DNA of 64,000 nucleotides from Colocasia esculenta. Its lineage: Eukaryota > Streptophyta > Magnoliopsida > Alismatales > Araceae. The notes beneath the pieces were generated by a model. It saw only the letters and a list, made by a program, of their open reading frames with translations. It was not told the DNA's origin and did not search any database. Of this stretch, positions 1 to 12,054 are shown piece after piece (position 1 is the stretch's first letter; every line of letters starts with the position of its first letter). The DNA lies in assembly GCA_014218235.1 (NCBI GenBank), contig CM024763.1, positions 80,834,244-80,898,243 on the forward strand, written 5' to 3'. A program made the translations under genes and the position numbers.

Positions 1-312
1 AAAACAATCCTCTTCCGACGACAATCTACCAACGCATAGTGCTCCTCTAGCCAATCCAGACCAAGAATAGCATCATAGTCTTTCATCTTTAGCAAGAAGA
101 AGCACCCATCTAGGATTCTATCCTCAATGCACACAGGTAACGACGGAATGCACTTCCTAGTCGATACCGTACCCGCAGGGGTGTGCACAGACAAAGGGAC
201 CTCTAAATCCTCAGACACTATGTCGGACTCTAGGGCTAACTGCCTAGCGAACCGCTCGGAAATGAACGAGTGAGTAGCACCCGTGTCAAACAAAACCCGA
301 GCGTGCACTCCT
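1..312 (-). pseudogene. Element Z protease domain (partial)
   Basis: This is the retropepsin-like aspartic protease that cleaves the gag-pol polyprotein. The active-site motif DTGATHS is encoded at about 262-285 on the minus strand, and a second conserved motif, ILGLDWL, lies near base 40. It is in the same frame as the upstream gag exon, so gag and protease form one reading frame, broken by stops in the gag part. The domain itself has no visible stop. Reverse transcriptase should follow to the left, outside the window. Confidence 0.85.
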
Positions 313-1103
313 AGAAGTAAAACCGTACCTTCGGTGACATGCTCCGCCTGCTCGGCGTCCTCGCGCGCTAAAGCAAACACTCGAGCTGGGGCTCGAGGCC
401 TTCCTAGTTTTCCTGTAGCTGGCGCTGCTGCCGCTACCGCTGCTGGGGCTGGCGCTCCGCGCTGGACTCCCTACTGAAGTCTCGGACAATCCTTGATCTT
501 GTGGTCGCTGCTTCCGCACTTCAAGCACTTTCCCGTAATCATCCAACATTCGGTACTGCCATGTGTCTTCCCGCAGTGGGGACACTCGTTCTTCACACCA
601 GGGGAACATACAGAAGGTACCTGAGTACTGCTGACTGCTACTGATCGCTGCTGTGTCGGGTACACCGCTTTCTTCTTGTCCTGTCACTGGAATGTAGCTG
701 CAGGTCTCTTCTGCAAAGCCTTCTTCTCTTCAAGGTATTGCTCCATCTCACCCTCCTGCCTACACACAGCGCTGAGGGCCTCGTCCAAAGTGCGATGGTC
801 GAACGCCACGAGCCTCGTCCTCAGTGATGGCTTCAGGCCCATCACGAACTTCTTTGTCTTCCTGCGCTCATCTACCACGATATGAGGTGCATATTTAGAG
901 AGTTCAGAAAATCTTGCCTCATATTCTAGCACGGTCATGGAGCCTTGAGCCAAGGAGAAGAACTCTTGCTTCATCCGATCTTGAATATGCTTGGGGATGA
1001 ACTTGGCCCGAAAGAGCCTCACGAACTCGTCCCAAGCAACATCAATAGCTCCGTCCTCAAACCGGGTACGCAGCAATGAAGCCCACCATACATCAGCTCT
1101 TTC

Positions 1104-1180
1104 CTGCAGTACACTGCTCATAAGCACCATCTAAACAAATCTAGCTTAACAGAACAACAAGCATATAAACTAAAGCATAC
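1104..1180 (-). other. Putative 77-nt intron 2 in element Z gag
   Basis: On the minus strand the left edge is CTACAG|GTATGCTTTAG and the right edge GTACTGCAG|GAAAGAGC. It is phase 0. Without it, the Gag segment LQ-ERADVWW aligns residue for residue with LEKDARAWW of element C. A 77-nt AT-rich GT-AG interval is a typical short plant intron. Confidence 0.68.
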
Positions 1181-1372
1181 CTGTAGCATGTAGGTGGCTA
1201 ATGTGACCTTATCCTCATCTGCACACCTGATGGCTCGGAAGATCTTTTCTATCTCCCTCATCCAGCTTTCTGCCAACAATGGGTCGCTCTCCCCCTTAAA
1301 AGAGGGTGGCAGCATCCTCTTGAATCTTTCCATGGTAGAAGGTCCACCATGGTCCTGAGCTGGTACTTGAGC

Positions 1373-1460
1373 CTACTACAGTACACAGCAAGCAATACAC
1401 AATCAACATAATATCGCATAATTAAATAAAACAAACTATTAATCATTTTATTAGTCTAAC
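1373..1460 (-). other. Putative 88-nt intron 1 in element Z gag
   Basis: On the minus strand the left edge is CTCAG|GTTAGAC and the right edge TGTAGTAG|GCTCAAG. It is phase 0, so removal joins Gln to Ala in frame. The segment contains in-frame stops and no Gag-like residues. It is AT-rich, with branch-point-like TTAAT text. Splicing is inferred from sequence only. Confidence 0.6.
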
Positions 1461-1673
1461 CTGAGCCTCCAACTGTGCCTGGAGTGCTGCCTGAGTATGA
1501 GCCTACGTCTGCATGGCTTGCACCAGACCTTGCATGAATACTCCATAATCCACAGGCGGCGGTGGGGGAAGTACAGGACCCTGCGGTGCCGGGGCCTGCT
1601 GCTCCGCCCGCTCCTCACGTCTCGGTTCGTCCTCACGGGCCGGTGCTCTGCCACGCCTACCTCTCGAAGCCAT

Positions 1674-1864
1674 GGCTGTAGTAAATTTCAGCCACCATTA
1701 GAGCTACTTTAATTTATTTCCTAACCGCTTTCTTATCTATTTTCCATTCATTATTAATCAATTCTACACGTGGACATTCCTATGTAGACTTAGCATGTAA
1801 TGAAGATGATGACTTATATATATATTCATGTGCAATCTCAACCGGTCGCTCTGATACCAATCTC
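1674..1864 (-). promoter_or_regulatory. Element Z leader with primer-binding site
   Basis: The PBS is at 1848-1859; on the minus strand it reads TGGTATCAGAGC, complementary to the 3' end of plant initiator tRNA-Met. It starts a few bases inside the LTR end at 1865. The rest, down to the gag ATG at 1673, is a short AT-rich leader without a recognisable ORF. Confidence 0.85.
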
Positions 1865-4800
1865 TGTAGCGACCCTCATTATATCGGTACGGTTATACCA
1901 ACCCACGTCGATATAGTGAACGTTGCCACAGTGGGACATTTACCCAAACGATAACATTCAGCTGAGATACACATGAATATAAGAACAGAGTAGCGGAAGT
2001 AAAAGAACTACTGTCTTCATTTCATTCATCATCCACATTTAACATACATGATTCGATTGAATTTAAAGAGCTAAAGTCCACATAATCCATATAGAAGAAG
2101 TGCTAAGATAAAATACATAGTTTGTCCAAGTTTACATGATAGTTCTAATACAATGCCTCAATTACATACATCAAATGTCAAAATGTCACAACTAAGCTCC
2201 ACCAAGCTAGCTACTCCCCGCGCTCGGAGTCGCTCTCCACGGTCTCCTCCAAAGGTGTGTCACCTACTACACCTGTACGCCGAAGCAAGTAATGAGTCTA
2301 AAAGACTCAGCAAATAACACTACATCTATCATCCATGCGCATATCATAGCAGGTTTTTACATACACATTTACAAGACACGACATGTAGCATGCGTGACAT
2401 TGAAATTAACAACCTATCATGGTAATTCTACTAATGAAACACATGATTCATGCTTTCAGATTTCCTATCACATGCTCTCTAGTCATTCCAACACATGAAA
2501 GTTCTACTTCCAATTAAGCTAAAACATGAAAGCAATCTAGCATGATTAGCTTACATACATGAAAGAAAACATTGCTAACATGGTTACTACTCATTCTTAC
2601 ACATGCACATAACCATTTTACATGCTTTAAGCTTGCTGTTTTGACATGGTTTAACACTTTACAATCTAACACATGAAAGCTACATTCTCATTCAACCACA
2701 ACGTGAGAGTAAACATACATGGAATGGTTTACACATAAGTAAGGATTGTCCCTAGCATGGATTCTACGCATTGTACACATATAGCACATGATCATAACCA
2801 CATTTATGTTGCTGTTCTAACATGATTTCAGATCATCATATCATGGATTTCAATTTCACATCCTCACATTTTGGTTTCACATTTTTACACAATTTCAAAT
2901 TCACATACTTCACACTTCACACATTCACATTTACACATTGTTCACATTCACAATTTTACACATTTCGCATTCACATTCATATTTAGTGCCGTGACACATA
3001 GTCCAAACTACCATAAGAAGGACGCATCACATCACATACACATAGACGCCACCTAGGCAATATAGTGACGACTCTTGGACTGCGCAGACCGGGAGAACAA
3101 GTCTCCACCCTAACCAGTGGTACTTGTCCACCTCCAGGATTTCATCCTAATGCCCTTAGGATCACAACACATTGAACCTTCTCATGGGGACTTTTCCATG
3201 ATACGGTTCCACTGCCCTCTATGGAAGCAGTGTCACACTTGGCACAGTCTTACACATTTCACATTTACCGATTTTAACACATACTTTTACGCATGACACT
3301 CACATCTCATTCATTCTCTCAATCACAACATGACTCTGTTTTTCCCCTAATCATGCCACTACAGATGACAGAAATTAACATTCAGGAAGTTTCACAATCA
3401 GGTTGGGTTACACAGAATTTAAATCATTTCACAATGGCATGCATTAAATTCACATATTTTCGCATGGAAATTTCATATTGCATTCTACAGTTGTCCAAAT
3501 GCCTGAAAATTTAACCACATGCTGATTACAGGTTTATGATTTCACATGCAATTTTCACATTTTTCTGACTCTATTGCATTTACAGAAATTAAAACATTTA
3601 GTTGCATGTCTTCATAATTCAACTTGTCATGGAACATAACTCGAATCTCAGATTTGACAATTCACAGATCTGAATCTATCATATATGTTGTCATAGAAAT
3701 TTTCCCCGAATTTATTTCACAACATACAATTTACTGTGGATTTTTTGAAATCCTACACATACTTCCTATTTCCATTGCAGTAATTACAGTAAATCATATG
3801 AACATGAATAATTTCTCAAATTTGCAGAGTATGAACTGACACATATACACATGGGGTAGAAAAATCCAGGGCAATTAATTCCTCAGAAATCATATAGACA
3901 GTAGGTAATCGTGCATAACCCTTTTTCCCCAACATGTATTTCAATAAATCCAACAATTTATGCCATCCACAGAAAATCACAGAATTTTCACACACATCAC
4001 ATTAGCTATTTTACATAACATATAAAAATTACACTATATCCTCATGCGTCAAAGTTTGGAAAATAATTACTTAAGGCAGAACAGTTCACTGTTCTGCACT
4101 GAAGAACTTGCGGCAGTGTCTGGCCGTTCAAGGAGATGGACGGCAAGATCGCTGGACGCACACTGGAGATCTTGGCGTCAAGGCATTGACGCCAAGTTCC
4201 TGTCTGTGCAGGAACACAGACCGAGCTCCAAATAACAAGAAGAATGGGGGATCTAGGACACGAGGAAAAATGTGTAAAAATAAGAAAACCCTACTAGACA
4301 TCTACAGGGACGATGTGTGTAGGTTACTTGCCTTTCAAAAAATCTCCAAAGGGATTAAATGGGTTGGTGATGCTCTCCTTGGGCAGCCCCAAGAAGCTCC
4401 CAAGATTGCCTTCCCTCGGGTTCTTGAGCAATCTCCACAGCAGATCGAGGTCGGGGATGCCTTTCTCGATGTTCCAACTACCTCCTTGTCGTGGTAGATG
4501 GCCGGAACAAGCTTCAGATCGCCGGATTAAAGGTTGCAAAGGTGGGGTTTTGCTCACAGCAGTTAGGGTTTTTCCCTATCTCTCAAAAGAGGTCAAGAGA
4601 GGGGTTTTAGGGTTGCACTCGGTTCAGATATAGGAGAGAGGCCTCTCCTGTCCCGCAGGGTTGATGTGAACCCTTCAGACCGTTGGGGACAGCTCCCCAA
4701 TGGGTGAGCTAGCTTGCTCCCGGAAATCCGGCTCTGCAACGCTTGCAGATCAGAGACATTAACGTCCACATCGCTGGACGCTGGACTTAGTGTTGGCGTC

Positions 4801-5098
4801 CATATGGTTGACGCCGACACAACACAAACGTCCATTGATCGTGACGCCAAGCTGGCCTTCGGCCAGAACTCAAAAACATGCAGAAACCATGCACAACTTA
4901 TACCTATATACGTGCCATGCATATGTATTATCATGTACACAATACCACCATGCATTTCATACATTATTTACAACTAATTATACACATGCATACATAAGTA
5001 TAACTAGTTAATACCTACGTAGATATGTACATCTATGCATACACAACATGAATTATTTACACAAATTAAATAATGCAACAAAATTCGAGGGCCTTACA
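1865..5098 (-). repeat. 5' LTR of element Z (3.23 kb)
   Basis: It is bounded by TG...CA termini: TGTAGCGACC at 1865 and GGCCTTACA ending at 5098 on the plus strand. It contains no credible gene. About 2290-3000 is low-complexity text rich in CACAT and ACATGAAAG. 4100-4210 and 4760-4850 hold short inverted GGCGTC/GACGCC units; in the second block their CpG centres are 15-18 bp apart. The fragment at about 20225-21318 shares its outer end and general layout. Confidence 0.85.
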
Positions 5099-5854
5099 AA
5101 GGAGCTTCTAAAAAAATTTGATTTCGAAAATGCCAAACCACTGTCCACTCCAATGAGCACATCTACAAGGTTAGACAGTGATCCAAAAGGTAAGAAAGTT
5201 GATCAAAAACTTTATAGAGGTATGATTGGGCCATTGCTTAGGCCTGATATTTTATTTAGTGTATGCATGTGTGTAAGATATCAATCTGATCCTAAGGAAT
5301 CTCATCTAATATCTGTTAAAAGGATCTTTAGATACTTAGCTAAAACTCATGACCTAGGACTATGGTATCCTAAATCATGTGAAACTAGTTTAGTTGGATA
5401 TTCTAAAGTTGACTATGCTGGATATAAAATAGATAGAAAAAGCACCAGTGGTGGTTGTCAATTTCTTGCAGGATGCCTAATTTCATGGTCTTCAAAGAAG
5501 CAAAATTCAGTAGCACTATCAACAGCTGAAGCTGAATACGTAACTGTTGGGAGCTGCTGCACTCAACTCCTATGGATAAAGCAACAACTTGAGGACTATG
5601 GATTGCACATCAAGACCATCCCATTGCTGTGCGACAACACAAGTGCAGTAAATCTCATGAAAAATCCAGTTCAACACTCCAGGACGAAACATATAGAGGT
5701 CAGATATCATTTTATTAGAGATCATATAGCTAATGGTAATATAAATATTTCCTTTATAGATACTCTAAATCAGTTAGCAGATATCTTTACAAAAGTCTTA
5801 CCTGAAGAGAGATTTACGTCTCTAAGAAGGGAATTAGGCATGTGTAATTTGTAA
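5099..5854 (+). pseudogene. Element A pol: C-terminal reverse transcriptase and RNase H
   Basis: This is the end of a copia polyprotein, which converts element RNA to DNA. It opens within the RT thumb region (KELLKKFDF, LSTPM, RGMIG) and continues into copia RNase H. RNase H motifs are DYAG, STAEAEY, CDNTSAVNL and the HIEVRYHFIRDH block, ending LRRELGMCNL before the stop at 5852-5854. No stop interrupts this 252-codon piece. Codons upstream of 5099 belong to Z, so the first coding base of A is at the insertion junction. The catalytic RT core lies beyond Z, outside the window. A small deletion around IG-PLLRPDI removes residues normally present in this segment. Confidence 0.88.
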
Positions 5855-6261
5855 CAGATATGTTTGTACGTAACTGAAATAATAAATTTCAGAATAATAC
5901 TTGTCCTTATCGTTAAAATTTAAGCAAATCCTTTATTGCTTGCGTCATAAATTGTTATGACATTTCAGAATTAATTCTTTATTGTTTGCATAGTCCTCTC
6001 CTCTTTTTTCGTTATCCGCTTTTAATGCTCTGGCGTTTCAAAGCCACTTTATGTCCTGCCGTTAAATCCGAAATACTTGCCGCATCGATTTCCTCTCTCT
6101 CTCTCTCATCTCCTTCGATTTGCTTGCTTGCAAAACCCTCATCGACTCCAGAATCCCCTCTGTGAGGTTTCAAAGAATCCCTCTATTCCCGCTCAAATTT
6201 CTTGGGGGTTCTTGTTCCTGTCTTCCCCACGATCCTCCAAAAACCTTCCTTGCTCAATTCC
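5855..6261 (+). other. Element A spacer between pol and extra ORF
   Basis: About 400 bases without a credible ORF. The region is T-rich and includes a CT-repeat near 6090-6110. It may act as leader for the extra ORF, but I see no TATA box or splice signal I would defend. Confidence 0.5.
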
Positions 6262-9200
6262 ATGGCCGCTTCTGGGAGTTCCGGCAGCGTAGGTGGTTAC
6301 AATGTCGCCTTCCTCACGACGGAGCAACAGGAACATTTTGCAGCAGTGAGGATCAAGGTTTGTGGTAGCAAGGCCGTGGATATTGAAGATCTAGAGAAGC
6401 AGAGGATGCACGACATAGTGGAAGCCATTTAGAGGATGAAGTGGACGAAGATGGTTACTATTTCTGAACCAAGTTATCCAGACCTCGCAAAAGCTTTTTA
6501 TGCTTGCCTAAAAACAGAAGAAGATGGGTCCCTCTCTTCCACAGTCAAAGGTACACCCATTCACATCACATATGATCTTTTGGAAAGACTATTTGGAGTA
6601 TCTGTAGTTGGTCACAGTGGGGTGAGCTCTGTAGACATTCATGCCAAGGGGCTATGGATCATTGGAACAGAGTACAAGCTGAAGGATGGTAAGATCGACA
6701 TCAACCAACTTAATGCATTCAACAGAATACTGCACTTTATAGTTTGTTAGATTTTGGTGCCTAGAAGTGCTACCTTCTCACCTGTCCAAAAGGCGATTCA
6801 GATATGATGTTCTGGGCCATTCAAAATCAAGATATCAACATGCTCAGGTTATTATTAAAAGGAGAAGTCTGCTGTGAGATGATGTGGGATAAGAAGAATA
6901 AGTTGGCAGTATCACAACCTTATGATCATTTGCTTACTAGAATATTCAAGCACTATCGAATTGATATGAAGGGTGAAGTAATGGAGAAGATGGGCCTTCT
7001 ATTCGGTCCAGAAATCTAAAGAAGAGTGGTTTCTCTCTAGTGGGAATATTTGACTAGACCTCCATGGCAGAAAGAGAAGCAATCATTGGGAAAGTACCTA
7101 AATTCCACCAGTCCAAGAGGAGAGGCAGATGTCAGAATTGAGGAACCTCCTGCAGTGGTGAGGAGGATTGAAAATCTAAAGAAGAGTGGTTTCTCTCTAG
7201 TGGGAAATATTTGACTAAGACCTCCATGGCAGAAAGAGAAGCAATCATTGGGAAAGTACCTAAAATTCCACCAGTCCAAGAGGAAGAGGCAGATGTCAGA
7301 ATTGAGGAACCTCCTGCAGTGGTGAGGGAGGATTGAAGAAATAGCACCTGATCACATTGAGCCCATTGGGCATTCATCTGAAGTTGTGATTCCCCCTATA
7401 GTCCCTGCTCCTACAATTGAAGAATCTATCATTTTAGAGACTGTTACTCAAGCTGAGGAGGAGCGGGAAAATGCTTTCATGGAAGACATTCAAATTGTTC
7501 ATGCTGCAAATGTTAGTATGGAGGATAGTTTGGCAAAAACCATTCCAGAGGTGGTGGCACCAGGCCACACTGAAGATGTACACATGGAAAGCAAGAGATT
7601 CAGGGGGAGCCTACTGTTAGTGCTCCTGCAGATCCATTCCAAGAAGGAATTATTGAAGACATTTCAGATGAGGTCGAGGAGCCCATTATCAGCTCCGGTG
7701 GAAAGAGAAAGGGTGCTGCCCCAAGAATTCCTCTACTCACCGGGAAGGCACACCACAGATCAAAGAAGAAGAAGATTCATGTGCACATGAAGCCTGTCAT
7801 CAATAGATTGAATGCACATGGGGAGACTTGTGCTCACTGCAATATGAAGTTCAATCCATTTTTCTAAGTCAGAGCACTGAAGCCAAGGAGATTGGAGCAG
7901 TTAAAGTTGAGCTCCAGAAGATGAGAAGTGAGTTGGGCAGCATGAAGCAGTTAATGACAAATCTTTCAGACTTTGTGAGGGTGCAATTATCCTCTCCTGT
8001 CCCTCCTGCTCCCAGTCAACCTGTACCAAAGGAATCTGGGCCTTCTAAGGCCATCAAGGAGGTTGGGCCATCAAGGCCAGTTGTTGAGGAATCAGGGCCA
8101 TCAGGGCCAATTGCTGAAGAGGTTATCCAGCCACCAGGGCCTTCTGAAGAAGAATTCAAGCCATAAGGGCAATCAGTTGAGGAGCCAGTGCCATCAGGGC
8201 CTTGTGAAGCTGAAGTTGTTGGTGTTGGGCCATCAGGGCCAGTGGAGTCAGTGGAGTCAGTGGCAGAGCCAGCTGGATCTCAAGCACCTATAGAGATTGT
8301 TGTTGTGCCCCCAGAGCCTTCTATTCCTTCTACTCTTCAGACTCCAGCTCCCACTTCTCCACCTACATCTTTCTCAGCTCCACCTGTACCTGAACCATCC
8401 ATGAAACCAATCAAAAAACACATCTCCTCACCTACACCTTTTCCTACTACCTCCTCTTCTTCACCTACTTCTACTATTCCTCCTCCCACATTTGAGGATC
8501 CTCCAGCATCATCCTAAGCTGGTCCCTCCTCTGTTGGACCATCAGTTGCTCGACCATCAGCACCACCTCCTGCAACTTCTTTCTCTTCTCTTCATCCACC
8601 CACTCTTCCCTCCTTCATCACCATCATTCCGGAGGGTGCTCGTGTTCAAGGCCACATCATACAGGACATTAAAGATGAGTTTGAAGAAGCAATTCTTCGC
8701 TCAATCCTGTCTGTGTCCTCCCATGTTCACAGGCTAGGTTCTCCCAGTCCTACCCAAAAAGAGGAAAATTTCTAAGAAACTTACTCTCTCTTCTGAACCT
8801 CAATTCCCTCCTCTTGGGTTCTCTCTTTCTGTTGAAAATAGAAGGAGATCTCTCTATTGTGAATTCTTACAAAAGTGTACATTTGCTTCTATCTTTGGCC
8901 TCCCTCATCTTAATCTCACCGAACATCTTACTATTGTTCTTCCTCTCTCTCCCATATCCAAATCAGATCAGTCCAAAATCTTCTCCATAGCTGAATCTAA
9001 GATTGAAGACCAGTGGGCTCGGGGCTATCAGTCTCTCTACAAGAAATATGTGATTACTAGATCTGACAGGTTTCCACCCTCAGACCACCAACTTACACTG
9101 TCTGAGTGGTTTGTTATCCACCATAGGAATACTTGGGGTCTCTTCATCCAAAGGGAAATCAAGTTGATCCGGCACTTCCAGATGTTTCAAGACTATCAAT

Positions 9201-9831
9201 TTGTCAACAAACTTCCAGAAATTCAGCTTGGTCAATTCAGGGGAACCATTGCACAGCTCAGGATTGAAAACCCTGTCAACACTTCCCTTTAGGTGGATTT
9301 TGCCACCTTAAAGTTGCCAGAGATTGTCTTCCTCCCAAAGCTTCATTCCTTGCTCATGGACTCTGCTGTGGGTCCCTCTATCTTTGAAAGATTCGCTAGA
9401 GTAATGGCCAGAATAACAGTCTGACACGGAGCTTCTCTTGCCCTCCATCGATTTCTCTTCCGACAGCACACAGGGGTTATATCAAGTCAGATGTCCTCGC
9501 CCCTCTTCTGTAAGTCTATGAACACTTGAAGAGGGAATGAAGCAGCTCAAGATCTTCTACCCTATATCCATTGACACATTCCTGCAGCATGCCAGTTTTG
9601 GAACTACCAGCCTTACCGGACATCTCTTGGGAAAGGGAGTATGCCAATCTCATTGAAGCTCAAAGGCAACTCCACATTCAGAGAATGCTTCTTGACATGG
9701 GGCCTTCCTACAAATCTCTTGGGGTGCTTGTAAGAACCACTTTTAAGAGCAGGAACTCCAGGCTTGACCCATGTGCTCGCCATGCCTCTCTTTTGTCTCC
9801 TGCCTTCTACATTTCTGACCCCATTATGTAA
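6262..9831 (+). pseudogene. Element A extra 3' ORF (Sirevirus aORF), degraded
   Basis: A long accessory ORF lies 3' of pol, the position of the envelope-like or plant transposon-protein ORFs of Sireviruses. ATG 6262 opens a globular segment to 7018, broken by TAG at 6430-6432 and a frameshift near 6760-6800. A tandem duplication follows (7012-7335). Next come an acidic stretch (7386-7790), a predicted coiled coil (about 7840-7990), a Pro/Ser-rich linker with repeated SGPSGP (8000-8517) and a second globular domain (about 8760-9831). The block with YPxLxxxFY, VKG and LLxxLFGV resembles the extra ORF of element G at 56200. Function is unknown; a structural or DNA/RNA-binding role is only a guess. 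At least six lesions prevent a full product. Confidence 0.7.
7012..7335 (+). repeat. Tandem duplication of about 160 bp inside element A extra ORF
   Basis: Two head-to-tail copies start at the shared text AAATCTAAAGAAGAGTGG (about 7012 and 7172). The first copy lacks single bases in short homopolymers relative to the second, for example GGGAATA against GGGAAATA. This looks like decay or assembly error after duplication. Confidence 0.85.
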
Positions 9832-9884
9832 TTAAACTGTTCTTCTTGGCCATTTATCTTCTGTTTATCAAATTCTTTTGCTTA

Positions 9885-10000
9885 AGACAAAAGGGGGGAG
9901 AAATTATTCTGACAGACATACCCTAAAATTAAATTAAACAAATTCAATTCTTTCTATGTATACAATTTTCTATGTTTTGTCTCACCAAAAAGGGGGAGAT
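9885..10000 (+). promoter_or_regulatory. Element A polypurine tracts
   Basis: Two G-rich purine runs precede the LTR: AAAGGGGGGAG near 9891 and AAAAAGGGGGAGA at about 9987-9999. The second directly abuts the LTR start TGATGATC at 10001 and should prime plus-strand synthesis. Repeated polypurine tracts upstream of the 3' LTR are a known Sirevirus trait. Confidence 0.82.
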
Positions 10001-10311
10001 TGATGATCAGTCCATCTCCATATAAAATTTATCATGAAATATATATGTAATTTTTGGTGATTAACAAAACCTTGAAAATGGTTTTCTAACAATTGTTTCT
10101 AAAGTTTATCCACAGGAAATAAATCTAGCAAACCTGTAAGTTATCCTCACACACTGCTGTAAGTTCAATGCATATGTTTTTGTCTAAGCACACATCGATT
10201 TCCTTTATAGAAATAACGATTCGATCGTCATAATGATTCTGTAAGTCTCTTAAATAACAATTTTCGTCGTGCAACAATTTCATAAATAAAACAACGATTT
10301 GCTTTCACTTA
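10001..10311 (+). repeat. Element A 3' LTR, segment 1
   Basis: It starts TGATGATCAG after the polypurine tract and ends at the TSD ACTTA (10307-10311) of element B. The last 120 bases begin the ATCGATTT/AACGATTT motif array that resumes at 15345. Confidence 0.82.
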
Positions 10312-12054
10312 TGTTGGCCCTTTTGGTACGACAGCAAGTTAACCTAGAGGGGGGTGAATAGGTTTTTCTGAATCTAAAATAGAAACTTAAACACAGAAAA
10401 TTAACACTTGAAAGTTTGGTTAGATTAGTGTGATAAAGAGTAGCAGTGCGGAAGCAAATAAACAATCACACAATGACACAAGGAATTTTCTTGGTTCGGC
10501 CCTTCCCACATGGAAGTCCTACGTCCAGTCCCCAAGCAACTCTTGGGATTTCACTAACCAAGGGTATAGTCCCCCTTAAGGACCTTACAACACCCAGCAC
10601 CCCAGCTGGTCTTCCTTCACAAATGGACCGAAGGGGACAACACACCCTGGATACCCCAAGTCTTCTTCTCTTTCTCGGGCAAGAAGGCAGCACACTTCTT
10701 TTACAGGCTCAAAGCAAACCTCCTAGTACAAATCCCAGGTGCGATTCTGCTAGACACAAACCCCTAGCTAGGTCTACACTGTATACAGTCCTACAGCTGG
10801 ACAGAAATCTTTCTTAGAGAGAAAGATCAGACCGAGAGCTATAAAAAGATGAATCACTAAGAACGCTAGCTCACAGTCACAAAATTCTCTCGCCAAAATT
10901 ACAATGAGCACAGAGAGAGAATGAAGAGAGAGAAAAAAGCTTGAAGGCTTGAATGCTTCAGATACTTGAACACTTCTTCTGGCTCAGGCTCTTTCTCTTT
11001 CTTTGAGTGTATGTGGCGTTGAGGTTCCTCACTGGATGTCACTCCTTCAAAGATTTTCAACAAAGCTCTTTTCGAAGCTCTGCTTCATTTTTATATGAGA
11101 GGCTTTTGAATAGATCGTTGAAGAGATCCGTTGGAGCTCTTCTAGTCGTTGCTGATCTTCTTTCATTTGTTTTAATCAGACTTTAGTGGTCTCGAGGTCT
11201 GTAAGCATAGAAGAGAGTGTTAGCATAAAAAAGTGTTTATGATAAACTGTGCATACCACTGTGTTTCTGCTAACATGCTGAAAATAGTAGTTCATATCTT
11301 TTTCTGACAAGATTCTGAAACATGCATGCAACTTTATTCTGTCAGAAGATATTGACTTTATATTGACCATCAAGATTCCTCAAAGATTATAAGAAATCTG
11401 TTTAAAGTGAATCGATGTAAGAATGACTTATCAAATCATTGTAGTTCATGAAATCGTTATAGCAATGACTTATGAAATCGATGTACTAAGGAATCATTTG
11501 TTCAAGTGAATCGTTGCATGTTTATGAACAAATCGATCTGCACAAATCGTTATGCATTCATAAGTTGATGTGAAGTTATAAGCAAGTCGATGTGAAGAAC
11601 AAATCGTTGTTCTCACCCTAGAAATCGATGTAAACAAAGAAATCGATGTGAGCCTTAATGAATCGTTATGAAAGACAAATCGATGTGAGGGCAAATCGTT
11701 GCGCTCACTTATCAAATCGTTATGAGCCTTAACGAATCTAGTTATAGACGGCAAATCGATGTGAGGGAAATCGTTGCGCTGATTTATCAAATCGTTATAA
11801 GCCTTAATGATCGTTATAGAAGTTACAAAACAATCATTGTGGCGCTTACAAATCGATTGAAACCAAATCATTGTAGCGCTTATTAATTTGGCACTTGAAC
11901 TGAAATCGATGTATTAGGATTTTAGCGATCGTTTATCATTTTAGTGCGCCAAAATAATCATAAATATTGATGAAACAATCTAATTCATGAATTTTGTTAT
12001 CATCATAAGTTTTGTTATCACCAAATACAAGGACAAATAGAGAGTGGTTCAACA
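10312..12054 (-). repeat. Element B 3' LTR (1743 bp)
   Basis: Near 10350 is the G run that, on the minus strand, is the poly-C tract close to the LTR end. 10490-10600 carries the conserved block reading GGACTGGA..GTAGGACTTCC on the minus strand. A TATA-like TATAAAAAT lies at about 11087-11095. 11400-11950 holds about twenty AAATCGTT and AAATCGATGT units, the reverse complement of the motif in element A's LTR. No gene is present. Confidence 0.88.

Larger units (their letters stand above)
313..1673 (-). pseudogene. Element Z gag, apparently split by two short introns
   Basis: Retrotransposon Gag capsid protein. The inferred start ATG is at 1673-1671. Exon 1 (1673-1461) encodes an Arg/Pro-rich N-terminus, exon 2 (1372-1181) the segment with SFKGESDP, and exon 3 (from 1103) the core with WW and the EYEARFSEL motif. 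Two zinc knuckles follow, the second a canonical CX2CX4HX4C (CLKCGSSDHKIKDC). Joining the exons restores phase exactly and gives the same spacing to the conserved WW as the unspliced gags of elements C and F. In-frame stops are a TAG near 1502 (CAG to TAG by inference), TGA at 684-686 and TAG at 471-473. All fit C-to-T or G-to-A decay. This copy could not make full-length Gag. Confidence 0.82.
1..5098 (-). mobile_element. Element Z: 5' part of a Ty3/gypsy chromovirus-like LTR retrotransposon
   Basis: Read on the minus strand, a long LTR (5098 to 1865) is followed by a primer-binding site, gag with two zinc knuckles, and an aspartic protease that runs off the window at base 1. The LTR begins TGTAAGGCCCTC and ends GGTCGCTACA in element orientation. 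Its outer edge abuts copia reverse transcriptase coding sequence at 5099, so Z inserted into pol of Sirevirus A. The target duplication would start AAGGA at 5099; the partner copy lies outside the window. Gag and protease type point to the chromovirus side of Ty3/gypsy; the exact clade is inferred. Confidence 0.88.

Noticed and set aside
286..687. A 133-codon minus-strand reading frame over the gag/protease region of Z
   Set aside because: It is out of frame with the recognised zinc knuckles and DTGATHS motif, and is a shadow of gag.
2292..3839. Several 60-73-codon plus-strand reading frames in the Z LTR
   Set aside because: Low-complexity CACAT-rich text inside an LTR, with no domain and no consistent frame.
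5048..5098. ATG 5048 as start of the copia RT fragment
   Set aside because: The first 17 codons are in the Z LTR; genuine pol begins at 5099.
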